DNA from: Tubulanus polymorphus
Lineage: Eukaryota > Nemertea > Palaeonemertea > Tubulaniformes > Tubulanidae
DNA length: 64,000 nt
NCBI RefSeq assembly: GCF_964204645.1
Contig: NC_134025.1
Span: forward strand, 5,585,001 to 5,649,000
Direction of reading: 5' to 3'
Position numbers and translations under genes: made by a program. The notes under the pieces are model-generated. The model saw only the letters and a list, made by a program, of their open reading frames with translations. It was not told where the DNA came from and did not search any database. The stretch's first letter is position 1. Each line of letters starts with the position of its first letter. This document shows positions 1-15,100 of this stretch, one piece after another.

Positions 1-3000
1 TCCGTGCACAGTTGTTGTGGGTGCACCACCTAATACACGTTGGTTATTCATTCATTTATTTATCAATTTAATTATTATTCATAATTGACCAGTATATATT
101 TACACACATATATATAGCGCTGCTGCGGCTGCTGCGGTCCATCGCTTCACTTCCATACGCTTGCAGACACTCGCCCCAAAATGCACAGTATATCACCTCC
201 AAAGCACACACGATTTGCATTTAGGTGCCGCGCGCTATAGCTAGACGCTAAAATGTGAGAAATCTACATAAAGGGGTCATATATCTTCAGTTTTCAAATC
301 ATGCTATACTGATGATGTGACGATGGCCCTCTTATTCACTCGTAGTATAGATTTCTCCGCGCACATTTAGCACATTCATTCAAATGAATTTTTGTACTTA
401 TTGAAGTGTGTAATGTCCATCTGTCCTGTCTTCCATGTCATCAGCTTTATTGTGTTCGCGTTTTTTCTGCGCAGTTCCAGCGCCCGTTTTTTCATATAAG
501 TCACATATATACCTTCACTTCTTGTTCACTATTAAATTCACTTCTATATTCTTCGTTACTGTTTTTCTGTATGACATGGATTTGGTGTTTATATGATGCT
601 GCTACTTTAGAGGAAAAGCTTTGCCAATATTTTCTAAATGAGGAAAATATTCAAATTGAGGAGACTATTATCAAATCAATCGCAGCAAATACACCATATT
701 CATGTTTGCTTCTTCCCTTTAACTCTATACACGCTTGTTATTTTCCCTTTTCTCCGTCGCTGTTTTTTCCCGTTGTGTGACTTAAAATGCGTACGTATAT
801 TTGCCATCCAGATGGCTGCAGCTTCGATCCCCTGCGACACATGGCTAAGACAGAACAGAGGACTTTTCTACTGTGCGTAGGTGTGTTTTAAACCCACCAG
901 CAGGTATCAATTCACCCCTCTCATAGCATCCGTTTTATCGATAGAACCTTATTCAAATGACAGAACATTGAGCATTTTTGCATTTGAGGTTGTTGATTAA
1001 TACCTGCTGATGTTGGGATTCGATGGTTGATAATTCCTTGCTATCATTCGTGCGTAGGTTCTGTTACTTCTAAACGATTTTAGTTTAGATGTAAAAATCA
1101 ATTTTTCTGCAGAAGAACATCGTTATATATTTTCCAAAATCTTTATGTGTCAATTTCTACCTTTTAAATAGTACAATCTTTAAATTTGGTACAAGTTATG
1201 TATTTTTTTTTAATCACGGAGAAATACGTTGTTCCATATTAGGTTGAATGCAACTTGACGTCCCAGGTAAGTATGTCAAGGAATATGGTACTTTTATTCA
1301 AACTTATGTATACATAAATATATTACCCTTTGGTTAAATCAATCATTGATCAGAGAGTATCAATACATCGATATGTCAATGATTCAGTTTCGAAAGTTAC
1401 TGCGTGAATGGCTTGTAAGTGGAGAGATATTCATTTTCAATCCCCACGTCCGTGGATGTAATATCCACCGAATCCCCAGACAATTGTATACTTTCATTTC
1501 ATTAATGACCACACCTCATGACACAGGAAGGAAAATCTATGAATGATCCCTCTAATCAACAATCATCAACCTCTGAACTCAATTCACCCTTTATCCTAAA
1601 ATGAAACCTTCAATATTCATCTAAACATCGCATCATCTTTTCGTCAGCTCCGTGGAAGATTGAATGAATTTCTTATGCTCTGAAAAAATTAGTTTGTGCG
1701 CTACTTTAAAGTTGTGTAAACCCATAAAACCACAATGCCTTGAACAAAGTTTCAATCTACATGTCACAATTGATAGTAATTCTTGTGCGGCTTCAGTTGC
1801 TTCACAATTATCAAACTAAAGAGAGACATTCCTAATCAGATTATAGAACCACACCTTATTTTCTCAAACTCTCGCAGGAGATATTGTCTTCGCTATTTAT
1901 GTGAATGAAATATATTCTAGTACTATCAAATATAAAATTCAGTTAGGCAGATACTTTATTAGTATTAGGTGTGCCATCTTTGATCAAGAGTCTTTTAGTT
2001 AATGAAAACATATGCTATTGATGGAACAGTTTCTGTTTTAAGAAAGCTTTTGCGTAGGTATTAATTATCTGAAGGCTTCCTGACATCGATACGAAAAGAC
2101 CATTAATAATGACAACCAAAATAGAATTATTATTTGTTCATTAATTCAATTAGTTATTGATTCCGAATATATTATAATCTTCCTACGTTGTCATTTGCTT
2201 ACAGGTTTGAATCTGTGTTTCTAGTTTAAAGTTCTCTCTTCCATGTGTGACCTATGCCCTTCAAGCGAGAGAAAACCTGTGTCCATGCTTAGTAGCTAAG
2301 GTTTTGAGATATAGGTGATAGGTAGATGAGGAAGTAAGAAATTCTGTTTCTGAAGATATCCTTGTCTTTTCCATTGGTGCAATCATGAATTTCTCGTTCT
2401 GACGTTAGCACAATAAGTAAATTAACATCTTGTCTCTTGCTTCAGTCTGTTTGCCGTTTGAGTACTTGGGCCACTTTAGAATCAGTCATTAATGTGTTAC
2501 TTAATGATGTGTTCACCCTGTGCAATCTGCATTAATCCGACATTGTTAATAGAAAGGTTGGAGATTTGATGGCAACATCTTCAAGGAGTGAAAATAGCAT
2601 CAGCTCTGCGTGACGTAAATCTGGAAATCTAAATCTGAGTATTTGCAATAAATCGTCAATAGATGGTTACTTCTGCGGTTACTTTATGTGTACGAAAACG
2701 CCAGTGTTCTATTTGCTAAAAGGGATTCAAAGTGACGTCATCTTCCGCGGTGCAAGAACCGAATGAAGCTAGCATCTTTTGGGAATTAATGCAATTGGGT
2801 ATCAAATGGCATGCATATATGATCATTTCTGATTTTTTAGTTGCCTTGCAAACTTTCAATACACAAGCCACGGACGCTAAGACGAAGACAGTCGATGGAC
2901 AAACTGGGCATATGGATCAGTTTTCAATCAGTCTTTCTACAAAGATTGAACCAACTTCCGTGGTTTAACACCCTTTAAAGATTAATGATCGCTGTTGTTA

Positions 3001-3075
3001 TCTAGCCATTTCCTCCATTTTTATCTTTAAAAAGTGTTGTATTGAAGTTCCGGTACCAGTTTTCAATACTGTTTC
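1..3075. other. Non-coding stretch upstream of the candidate ROS1 first exon
   Basis: No exon could be supported here. Open frames are short, low-complexity or without family resemblance. The sequence is AT-rich with many short TA and ATT runs. If the ORF at 3076 is the first coding exon of the ROS1 gene, the promoter and 5' UTR should lie in this stretch, but no convincing TATA box or initiator could be fixed. Confidence 0.5.
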
Positions 3076-3138
3076 ATGATCTACTCTCAGCTCTTGGATG
3101 CTGTAGCTCTTCTTGGAATTTTGTCTTGGTCAATAATG
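3076..3138 (+). CDS. Candidate signal-peptide exon of the ROS1-like gene
   Basis: An ATG at 3076 opens a frame with a typical secretion signal: a short N-terminus followed by the hydrophobic core AVALLGILSWSIMV and then small and polar residues (TATQTD). Possible in-frame donors are GTAACA after 3138 and GTACCT after 3159. Both leave phase 0, which is the phase needed by the first secure exon at 19577. The layout (IY near the start, then a hydrophobic stretch with LG and W) resembles the start of vertebrate ROS1. Neither donor is strong and the link would need an intron of about 16.4 kb or unseen exons. It could instead be a chance ORF; without splicing it would stop at 3261. This is inference from position, phase and hydrophobicity. 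Confidence 0.3.
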
Positions 3139-6100
3139 GTAACAGCTACACAAACAGATGTACCTAGATGCAAACCTTCGCTTGAAATAATATTGAAATC
3201 TAATCAATACACGGCTGATTGGAATTTGAACACTCCACAAGATCATTTCCTTCTGGAATGAGCAGTAGATAGCGCATCGTGACTAGTTCATCGCTCACTA
3301 TTCGGTACTTTGTTGTTTTAATTTTCGATTTTGCCAGATCTTATGTCCAACGCTTACGACGCAGAAAACACGGAAACATCAGGAGAATATGTTTCCGAGC
3401 GTTTCCTGTGCATGCAGTTTCGGGAATCAATGTTTCGTGTGTACATATTTGGTTCTGAAATACGATTTTTTGTTATGAAAGACATTAGTGAAAGGATGCG
3501 CGAAGAAAATAGGTTGATCAAAGGACGTAGCTTTGATGACAAACTGTAAAATTAACCAACAGGGAAACAATCTCATTGAAACCTAATTGCTATTAGATAG
3601 ATTAGATAGATAGGTCTCACTATCCTTGTCACTTAAATTACGATCACTTACACTCAGCAATAGCACGAGGATTTTCTCTGCAATGGGTATTTTTTCTTGG
3701 ATACAGGTGTTGTATCCGACTCGTCCTAGACTTTTATGGATAATGGTAATCAATTCTGAATATTGGTACTTATATCGCGTACTTGGTAAAAGTTAGCTTA
3801 CTTTATATTCCACTGGCAAAACCGCAAACAGACACATATACATATGGACGATACCTCTTAGGTCTAGACCTATCTGATAAGTAGATCTGAATGACATTTC
3901 GAAATATGTCACACATCACATCGGTTTGTTCCATGTCTGATGTAAATGATTTGGTTTTTGCCCTTCTCTATTGCCCTTAAGTCATGGGAATATGTGATGG
4001 ACTAACGCTGTGCTCTATACATATGCCTAATTCTATCATTTGGTATTGATGTCTTTCTATGTTCTATTGTTTCATTTTTAATTGAGAAGTTTTCATGAAA
4101 TTTCTGCCTTTAAAATTTAAAAACCAATCAGACCACGGACATCATTATTCAAAATTTCGCTAATGTATTATTACTTTTCTCTCTAAAGTGCGGTCTTTTT
4201 CCACCCCGAATACATGATGCCCTGATGGTTAATTTTGCTGACGATGATTGAAGCTGAAGTCAGTTTTTGTGATATGAGCAGTGCGCGTAGTGCCGCATCC
4301 AGTCATGGGCCACATGCAAAGGGCTGGCTTGATAGATGATGGTGTCATGCCGGAATGACAAGAGCGTAGACTCGTGGACCGTGAAATAACTGCATTGATT
4401 AGGCGGGATAGTTTCGTCAATCAGTCTCTTGGCATATATTGACACCTAGGTTTACCATGGCGCCGTACTGAAAATATTGCCCGCGTCAACAAAGGGGTGT
4501 TGAGTGGTACTACATGTAGAAAATTGCCAGGTTTTATTGACAGTGCGTAACAAATGACTTGATTCCTAATGCCGGCCCCATTCGCGAACTCAATTCAGTC
4601 CGAGTGCATTGATGGTCTTTTTACTTATTTTCTAATATATATATATAGCCTATTCGAGAAATATTATACGCTATCGTTTGGAACCGATAACTCCTCTTTT
4701 AACCCGTCAGTGCTACTTTTTACGCTTCGAACACTGAAAACTAAAGAGTTGACCCTGCATGCTGTAAACTGCTGAAACTGGAAAAAAACACATCCTGTAA
4801 ATTGAACACGGCCAAGTGGTTCTTTTCGTGTATTTGATTAGATATACTTCTGATGCCAAAATATTTATATGTAGGATCTCTGGCGTAATTTCTAAGCGAA
4901 ATTAACTTTGAAGTGGACAAGAAAATTTCGTGAACCTGGTGTGATTTGATTTGCCGGCAGGTGCCCACGAGTTATTCCTCGTCGCGCTAAATGGCGATGG
5001 TTATCCGACGTCCCAGATGACGACGAAGCAATTACACATGAAGTAATTCTGAGTTGGCAGCAGCAAATTTTCCTGTCAGAGCTCTTAAGGCCCCGAAGTC
5101 TCTTGAACCGAGTGTAATTTAATCGAATCGAGACCAACCGTGCCCGGCGCTTAGGAGACGAGTCGGCGGTAGCAGGCGGATCTCGGTTGTATACGTCGAC
5201 TGACGAATTACTTTTTGATGACGTACAACTTTGAGATTCATGAGTGAACACCAGAGAGTAAAATTCAAGTCGCAGATGATATGAATGTTTTTCAATTTTC
5301 CGTAGCAGTAAATGCTCGCTGATGTAATATTTGTTTTCTTGATTGAACTGTAACGAAGTTAGAGAAAAGTGCCGTCTGCTATCTATTCCATTTCATTTTC
5401 AGTTATCCCCTCCCCTTCATCGAACAGTCACAACTTCGCCTTGGGTTAATGATAACTCATGCTTATTTTCTTCAATAATTTTTCACATTAGTATTCTCAG
5501 CTGCTGCACAATTTCAGTGAAAATCGGGCAGAGAATTTTCTTCATGCCTGATTTCTTAATTCGGTATCTATTTTCCGGCAGAACTTTCGGAAAGTATCGC
5601 AGTTAACAAAAAGGACGCGTTGAAATTCAGTACACCAATTTCTCATACTAAGTATTACGTCAATTAGGCCACCAGCCTTTCGGTGACTCTTAAATCCGGG
5701 ATTTAAGTTTACTTTTCGCCAAGCCTGTATTGACTTTGCGTGTGGAAATTTTTAAGCCCGAAATAGTGGCTCCCGAAAGGACCTGAGGCTACTGAAGTAT
5801 TATGCGAGGAGAAAAGATGGATGGAAACTTAGCGGCGGCATAAAACGTGCTCTCTGTAGTTGAAAATGTTGAGAAACCATGGCGATGGTGAAGGCATTGA
5901 CATATTCGATGTTTATCAGACACTTTTATTCGCTAGGGAACGGGACAGTAATTCCATTCAGTCGCATCCTCCGGAGTGATTTAAGACCTTTTAGTAACAA
6001 AGCCTACAAGATGAAATGAAATGAACAACAGGGTTATACAAAACCACAATAGTGCCGATGCCTCTTCGTTTTATGCCGTCTTAACTGCTTTTTGTATCTT

Positions 6101-9100
6101 GGAATGGATGGACTACTTGTTGTTTTTTTTACGCACAATGTACTTCAGGAAATTCTTCTCAACGTTACAACACTTAATTCTACCTGAAAATTATTTCAGA
6201 AAAATGAGATAACCATCATAAAATCTCCGATAACAGTGCTTGAAGCTCACTTGTTCATAGAATGCAGACTTAATTTCTTAATACATGCCAACATCATGTG
6301 TTACATTTTTTAAAGTTGTTTTTCGAGGCAAGCATAACATATTTGCAATAATTGCACCATACCGATGATTTTTTTAGGTTTCATTAAGTCGACAGTACGG
6401 CAGATCCGAAAGGTATCATATTATTTAACCATATGCCCGAATCCTGGCATGCATATATCTTTGAAACTAGATACAAAAGAGTACTTTCCCTATTATGAGT
6501 ATTCGCTCTTCAAACCCACTTCTCTCTAACGAGTAAAACCCACAATTACTTCTGTAAAAACAGTTTATTGTCTTACAGTTTCGAGGTTCAAACTAAACCT
6601 CATCTTTGGAGGAACAAAAAATACAATGATCCACTTTTCTTTATTTTTATCATCATCGTTTGATTTTATCTTTACATTAATATAAATCCTACAAACCGTC
6701 CTGGACCCAACCCTTAATGGCGGGACGGACATTCAGGAGGTGTGAAAGCCCCATCAAATCTTGTCTTGTTGATGATTCTTAGATAAAATTGATAGTTAGT
6801 CCCGTTGTCAATTAGTTTCTTTTTTTAATTCATGGTTAGAAACTCTTAACTCTGATTAAAAATTCTGTTCCCATACTAGGCCGCAAATTCCCGACATTTT
6901 GTTTTGATATAATTTGAAATGCGACCGTCTGAAATGAAATCGTTTACGCTCGTTTTGGGATATGACAATCATTACTAATGGTAATTCTAATTCGATTCTA
7001 CCTGTCTTATGACGGGGTTGTGAATCATGGCGCATTCGTCCGCTCTCAGTTTTAGCCTGGTGCTATAATCGCCTGCGCTCTGGTACCGTATAGTTCGGGG
7101 CGATGATGCTGCAATAATCAGACATGTGATCTCGTATCCCCCTCATTAACAGTTAATGTAGTTAATGTCTTTATCCTGAATCAATTTGCCACCATCGACA
7201 CCACTCATTTACTGCATAACAATTAATCATTGCGTTGTCGTCGTAGTCGTACTATGAAGGGTTCTCGTAACGTTGTTGCAATGGTTCAGTCTCCATTTCA
7301 TTACGTTTTCCATTCGATTTCCTACAATTTAATGCCTATATAGCCAAATGTCTACCGACATCATTAAGCCTACGTAAGCTAAAGATAATCGCAGATAATA
7401 TACCCAGCTGAAATAATACAGAGTTCTAGTGAATGAGCGTAGATGATCGCGCAGGGACATCTTTTTTCTGATCTTAAGCTCTCACGATTATGAAATCTGG
7501 ATTATTTCTAATTCGTGATCGTCGTTAAAAGTCGAGTTCTTATGAAATATTTTGGTTTTAAGGCTCTAGATGGCCCATATGTGTATACTATGTTTAATTC
7601 AACCCTTATGAGAGGGTCTTTTGCATGAACGAAATCAATCGCCGTATAGGAAATTGGATATTACACGTTGATTTATACGTTTTCGAATACGCTCTTGGGA
7701 TTCGAAAGGAATTCTCGGTTAATCTCACTCAAAGACATTTATTTGGTATCGGGATTTTTCTATTTGAATGGTATCAATTCAATTGAGCAGTACTGTCGCT
7801 GATCGTTTTGTTTTGTTGTATAACTTATATATAAGCACAGAATGCGTCGATCTCTTTACGTGAAATCATCATTTTCAGATCTGATATTTTCCAATACCGT
7901 AGTTCGTTTTTTATGTTCGATTTTCTTCTGGTAATGACAGTTTAATAGAACCCCTACGGCAAAAATCAGTGATTTGTTAACATTGGAAAGTATAAGAGAA
8001 CACTTTTGTTTAACTAATGCAGACTGCGCTGGAGTACACTTTTTGAGGGAAAAGGCTCTCTGTGATGAGTCACGTTTTCAAAGTTCTTATCGATGCAGTG
8101 AAACTAAAAGCCGATAGTTTGAAAATTCATTTTTCCAAAAAGCGAATTTCGGAAACTTCAATTATTCACTACAAAATAAATAAAGCCGCGGGGCTTCTGA
8201 TAATTTCTATGGAAACTTAGAACGCTTTGATGCGTATGAGCTTTGGCATTCTCGTCGGTTTTTTTCAGCGCGATGACCAAAAGAACATTCGGAAACTTCT
8301 ATCGAGTTTTCCGTTCTTGTCAAAGTGGATGTTGGTGCGCTTAGTGCTGTGTTATCATGTGTCTTTAATATCTCTGTTGGCGATGCTTGCTGCATTAGCG
8401 ACAAATAACGAAATTACTGTTCGTACCACTTTCATCTTCTTTTATTACGTGTCAAATGTCGACGAAATTAGTTTATTACTGCTTTTTCGATATTTACGTC
8501 GATATGCAGGTAAAAACACATAAAATCGCCCTCGACTGAGTGCGAGCGATGTTTAACCGTACGACACCGCCATAATTAAACCAAATTCACACCTTGAAAC
8601 TTGAATTCGTTTCTGAAAACATTTCATAGCTTAATCTAGAATCATTTCCCGAGCTGTTTTATATATGCCAACGCAAGATGGGTATAGGACACAATGTTCT
8701 AATCGATAGAATTGAGGGTTAGATTATCATTTGACATCTACCTATGATTATAGAGAAATATATTCAGTTTGTTTTGTTGTGAACATCAAAATGCACTTCG
8801 AACATTAATCAAAGATGACAATGATCTTGCGGATGGTTGAATTTTTGTGTAAAACCCGATGAGAAATTAGATGAAAACCTATGACCCGCATTTGAACATA
8901 ATTTTCGTAGAATTGATCAAAAACCTTTCACACATGAATCAATAGGTTTTAATGAGCTGACGGGTTACTTTACAGTTCACGCGGTAGTACTCTTTGTTGA
9001 CTTCAGTTACATCCAATGCTGTTTTCCTTGTGATTTACTTTTTAAAGAAACATGAAAAATCATTATTTGCATTTTCTATTCGCGTCGAGATGATGATGAA

Positions 9101-12100
9101 ATATTCAACTTCGAAACGAAAACTTTCAAATCTATCGAACAATTTATGCCGTTTTGATATTCGCCTTCAAACATGTCGGGCCTCACGGGAAATCAGACCT
9201 TTATACTCCTATTAAACATGTTCGGATCGCGCGCCACTTCTGCTGTTGATGTCGATTTCATTCCAATAAAATTGTTGCTGATATTATATGCGAGTCATAT
9301 GAAAACAACTCGTCGGATGCGTTCGGGATGAATGACGAAGATCAGTTACAACGGATCAACTTCTTCATCTCATTATCCGACTCGAGCGATTTCATTATTT
9401 GATTGAATAGTTTCAACCAGGCAGCCGTGGCTCTCTTTTCGAAGATGTCAATAAAATAGTCATCGCCCTCTCTGACACGACGCGAAAATTGATCAGTGCT
9501 CGGGATTAATTAACGATCTAGGTTTTAGATTACGTGCGCCGTTGATGACGACAATCGCTGCGCATCTCGCGAATTTCAGAAAATTTCCCTTGTTGTCATA
9601 TAACAAACATGTGCGCTTAATAATACGCCTATAATGCCGTATCAGTCGCTGAAATATCCGAACTCTCTCCCGATTTTCTCTCCCAAAATGGATTTGTCCA
9701 TTTTCTGAGTAGAAATTTTCACATCACTGATTGGATAGTATGAGCAGTCATGTAGAAAATTAAAATGAAGAGAATAAATTTCCTGAACATCAGTTTGTCA
9801 TCTCTGTTGCCCGAGATTTTGTGTAGTTGAGGCAGTGACAAATCCAGGGATATGTTAGCAGTCAACTATCCGATGAAACATGTGTCTATCGAGATCTAAT
9901 CAATGACGCTATGAAATGTATTAGAAATTAATCTAAGAAATAAAGAAATGACTGCATTATGCAAAGTAAGGACTTAATCTGCAAGTTGGGATTAATCCCT
10001 ATAAGGTAGAGAGACAATGGCGTACGGTAAATTTAGAGTATTTTTCAGTAGTAACCTGATAACTTATGCAGAATTGATAAGCTATATTATGTGGGAGGGT
10101 TTAAGATAAACATCGTTCGGTTGTTTTTTTTTTCTTTTAATACCGTGACTGTATCACGCACATTGCAATATCTCGAAACTGACTCATAATATCATTCAAT
10201 AAACAATCGGTTATTGAACTCAACGTAGTTAAGCGATTGATTATGAGTTACAGTTATGACCGATGTAAGGTCCACTTGTCATTGTAAGATCCTACGCATG
10301 TGTGTACGAGAGCTGTGCGGATAGCTTATTGAGCCAGTCAGGTCATTAACTGTCCTGTCAGACTTATATCAATCATACAATTAATCTAGTAGCAATCCGA
10401 TAGAGAAGCCGTATGCTGGGATTACATGCTGGATTGTTTTATTTTGTTCGTCTAGATAAACAGTGCATATTGGCGATGATAATGACTCGGCCCGGTGTCA
10501 TTTCACGAGGGGATATATCCCATTTTCATCCGCCAAATTGTCTCCGTGGGAATCCTGCAATTGGAGCTGTTAGTTAGCCGCAGTGATTAGGTAGTAATTC
10601 TTGCAGACATGACCACTGGCCAGTGTTGCTTATTAGATCGGTAATGCCCCAGCTCAGGTGCAGTTATCGTGTTGGGAATAGTTAAAGAAATATCCTTTCC
10701 AACTGTATACCGCAATGAATGAAAAGCGAACTGATTTGCGTCCACTTCCAGCAGAATGAAACCTCTGGATAATGTGGCCCGTAAATCAAGTTTCGGCTTA
10801 TTCCTTAGTAAAAAACCATGAATGGTTTGTCCGACCTTTTCTGAACAAAATTCTTACCTTTGGAGGAACCGCTGATGTAGACGACACTACTTTTTACACG
10901 GAGGGGTTTCTTGGGGTTTTCAGTATTACCATGGACTCTATAAAACCGAGTCCATCGTATATAACACATCATTATCACTTGTCTACTGCAGATGATAATT
11001 CAACGTCTTTAATTTCATGTTTACTGCATATCATATTCATCTCGCCTTTGATTTTAGGGTATCAGTCAAAGTGTGAACATTTCAGACAGACTTATAACAT
11101 CACATGATTATGTCGCGCGGTATTTTGCGTTAGGTATTTGTATCGGTTGATCATACGTATAAAATAGCTGATGACTTTGTTTGCCATATATAATTTGTAG
11201 TATTTGTGTTGATAGTTCGTGACATCCAGAGTGCCTACCACTCTGCCGTATATGAATAAATAATAAATGTCGCTGCTTTTCAAACCCGTCATCGGCTGGT
11301 CATTTCTGAGTAATCCGAGGCCGCGGTAATCCCCTCTTGGATACATACGCAAGGAACAACGTTTAATATGATTTTGTCTTATGCAACCGATTTCGTACTG
11401 CGAGAGATGTTAGATAAAAGCGAATCTGTATTTTATCTGTGTAGTTGTAGTCTAGTCACCGGTACCAACGAGAGTTTGTTATGTGATGATCCTGTGACTT
11501 GAGAGTCTTCCATCGAGATATTTCGTTCGCGATAAAATCGTCTAATCTCATTACAGACCTTCTACGTATATACTGTGTTATCGTATATATCTATGTATTG
11601 CGCAAAATTTTCGCTGCAGCATTCTCAACATCAATTACAGAATTGAATTTCATAATTTAGCCATATATGTCACTGTATCGCTCCAGCCATCTGACTGAAC
11701 CAGTACCATATGAAGAATATGTGTATCCATGTTGACATACACTATTTTTAAAAAAGGACTTCTGATTCGAATTTTGAAATGAATATACAAATATGATTGC
11801 GTGATAACGATCAATATGAAAACCTTCTAGCATTATATGTATCTGTTTATGCATCTATTTCTCATCCCATTTTGGTCAAGAAAGTGGATTTTATCCACCA
11901 TAGACCGCAATACAGATGATGACAATGTAGTTTAGGTAATTGTATCAATATGCTACTCAAGACAAATAGTGGCTAAACAGCGCATAATGAATTGCTCCCA
12001 AATGAAAACGCCGAAGGATATGTCTTTAATACCTGGATGTTTTCGTAGAAATGGCCATCAAGAAAAAGAAGTATTTTACCGAAACGAGACCAGGTGCTAT

Positions 12101-15100
12101 AGTAATGTAGAAACAACACATACTTTCTTGTTTAGCCAGCAAAACATGGTTCTTGTTACCTGAAAGTCTGCCGAAGCCAGGATCTACGCAGCTGGATCAC
12201 GACCCTGGGAATATTTTTAGGTGTAAAGGGATTCAAAAATGATCTTTGGTAACAGTTGTTTTACTTAGTTAATGAAACGAGGTTAGATATGATAGATAGA
12301 TTGTTTCAAAATTGTATACAATACCACGCGTCAAGCCATAGATCAATATATTCAATTTCCAGTTTAGAAATGTCACTTTGAATTTTGAATTTGAACTTGA
12401 TAACAATTTTTTTTCAGTTTCCTTGGAAAATAAAGGACTTGGAAAAGTAGTTACCATATTTTCAGACTCGCCGTAACTTAACACAAAACATTAGATGTAA
12501 AGTTAGCCGAGGAATTTTCGATGTAATAGGTTCTCACAGATATACTCTAGTTTAACCTGCGGAGGAATAATTTCTGCCCTTTGCTTTACGTTTTTTCTCT
12601 CTAAGTGCCGCGGTTTATCGAGAAACAAATCTGTTTACATTCTGTCGAAAAAAAAAACGGGAAGAAGGATTTTTCTCCGAGAAAAACTGCCTTTAATGCA
12701 CGCAGCGGTCAATGCTTTGTTATGGCAGCCGCATGTGCCCGCATCACTCACATTTATGCAATATGCATACAATGCATGTTGCGTAGAGTAATATCTCGGT
12801 AAAGAACCAGCGCGAAAAAACAAGAGAGAACTGATGGCAGGAATGTATATGCCTGGATGCGCTCTATTCTGGCTGTCTATGCTAATTTACTGAACCGTGG
12901 CTAAATTCGCGCAGGTAAAAGTCGGTGCTCAGACCTTATTGAATTTTTACGCGAAACTCTCCACTTTCTGATTCAGACTGAGAGTTTCGAAGGAAAATGG
13001 TGTTTGTCGGTTGTACGTTTTTCTTTTTCCTCTCAACTGATCGTTGCAAAGCGTTTGACTTTTCGAGCCTTTCCAATCAGTACACACACTGAAAATAAAA
13101 AAGATTAATAGCAAATCTTTTGACTCTTTAACAGAAAGTTTTAAATGTCACTAAGAGTATAATCTTATTTTGAATTGCTAGTATCAAAAAATCATTTTCA
13201 CTAAAGGTCCTGTGATTGCGTGGTCGACAATTTCTAAATAGATCTTCAAAACCAAGGGTTCTCATGCGAATCGCTTGTAAGACGATAGAAACTTTCAAAC
13301 ATCCTTATTTCCGTCAAGCCCGTACTCATTTGATACGCATCTTAACTTTGTGTAGAAGATGAAGTGCACTTATAAAAGAAATGCGAGAGAGATGCATAAA
13401 AGAAATTGACCAGAAAGAAAATATGATATATTCTGGGCAGTGCTACTGTAGGTACCATAATCAAGCAAATTGGATTGATAGTGAATATTTACGATCTCAT
13501 CATTTTTGCCGTGATAAGAAACTCTATATTTGTGGGAAAATCAATTCGAATATTTGATGCTCGCGTACCTGGTGTGCATCCAAGTTGAAACGCTTTACTT
13601 TCGACGATTCGCAGTTCAACCGAAAGACGTTTGAGCTAATGACTAGATATTTGTTTCATAAATGTAAATTAGTCTCACTTCAAAAGGCATTAGTTAGTTT
13701 GAAATTGTGCAACGGCGTGTCATTTTCTTATAGCCGTCGGGCGTTTTGCAATTAGAAAGTTGACTGTGTGAGCTGGAAATTTCTATTAAAATGTAGATTG
13801 CCTCTCTTCCATAAGTAAAGAATCTTGCTAATGATGCCCGATTGCAGGTTAGTTTGCCGATGATCATGAGTTTGGTAATAAGTATACAAGAATCTCTCTA
13901 TGATGATCTTAGAGAGTCAATGGTCGCGTGCGCACCGGTGCAATGAGTTTCTAATTGTCTCAATGTCCCCGGTAATCATCAGCCCCAACGACGACGTGCC
14001 TATTCCGTAGTCTTATCATCAATTGGATCAATTCACCAGTGTCGTCTGATTAACCAGGCTTCGGTTATGCAGTGTTTTAACTTCAGATCAGATCTTGTTA
14101 GCGGGTGTAAAAGGCTCTCTATCCGCGCGGAGCAAAGTTCAGCTTTATTTCTCGCAGCACTCGGCCAATGATTAATTGGATTCGATGCCATCAACTTGTA
14201 AAATACGCACTTTACATGACTAATTTGGCCACTCGCTCGCAGATTTCGATTGGCCCTTGACAGATAAATTATTTATTCCAATCAGCTACTATTACTACTC
14301 GAGCTATAAAGATTTTACTGTAACACATTCGACAATTACGATTTTAGGTTGGTAGTACGGATATATTTGCATAAATGACCTCCTATATACTTTAAGACAG
14401 GATTGCGTTGGTGACGAAATGACGATCGATTCTGAAAAATCCATATTTTTGCATAATAAAGAAGAAAGTTCGCTGAAATCAGCGTACGGCCAAATATGGG
14501 ATGAAAGATATCTGTCTAACCAAAAAACAACCAAATTATCAGCTTTAAATGAACTCTATAGAAAAAAAGTCATTTATGACGCATTTACTCTCGCTGATCT
14601 CCATCAGCGTAGGTGGCTGGATGCTAGTACTGCATCCCTTCTCGAGTACCCTTCATATCCAGGGTCCGGTGAAATTTCCCCGTTTCACTTATCTGCTAGT
14701 GACACATTTCATGTCGGGTGATGATCTCTTAATTGTCGCTGAATGGACATTAGCCTGCGATAGTATATTGCAAGAAGCACTTGGCAAACGGTTGAAATGT
14801 CCGTCGATAAATGCATGACGCTGGCTGTAAATGACCAGTCTCCGGCGACGGTTTCAAATTTGAACACAACGCAACTAAAACTCATCTTCAAACTCAATGA
14901 ACACGTTGCCGAGAAATTGGAAATTCTCTTTGCCCTGCAACGAGGTTATAGGCCGTTACTTCCAGGTATAACTAGGGGTCATAACAGGCATGCATATATT
15001 TACATCACCTGGATATTATGCCTTTGTAATGTTGCTATGTCAGCTGCTATGAGCATAAAGTGTTTCTTTTTTCGACAAGAATGTAAACAATATTACGCAT

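Noticed and set aside
3331-3549. Pair of overlapping plus and minus ORFs (72 and 62 codons)
   Set aside because: Plausible composition, but no domain, no coherent splice partner, and mirrored openness on both strands suggests chance.
4892-5251. 119-codon minus-strand ORF
   Set aside because: No recognisable domain, start context or neighbouring exon; in an otherwise exon-free region.
8227-8523. 98-codon ORF with hydrophobic stretch MLVRLVLCYHVSLISLLAMLAALA, considered as a ROS1 signal-peptide exon
   Set aside because: The donor at 8509 leaves phase 2 and does not fit the exon at 19577; the rest of the ORF does not look secretory.
10772-11107. 111-codon plus-strand ORF
   Set aside because: No homology signal, low-complexity serine and threonine runs, no promoter or splice evidence.
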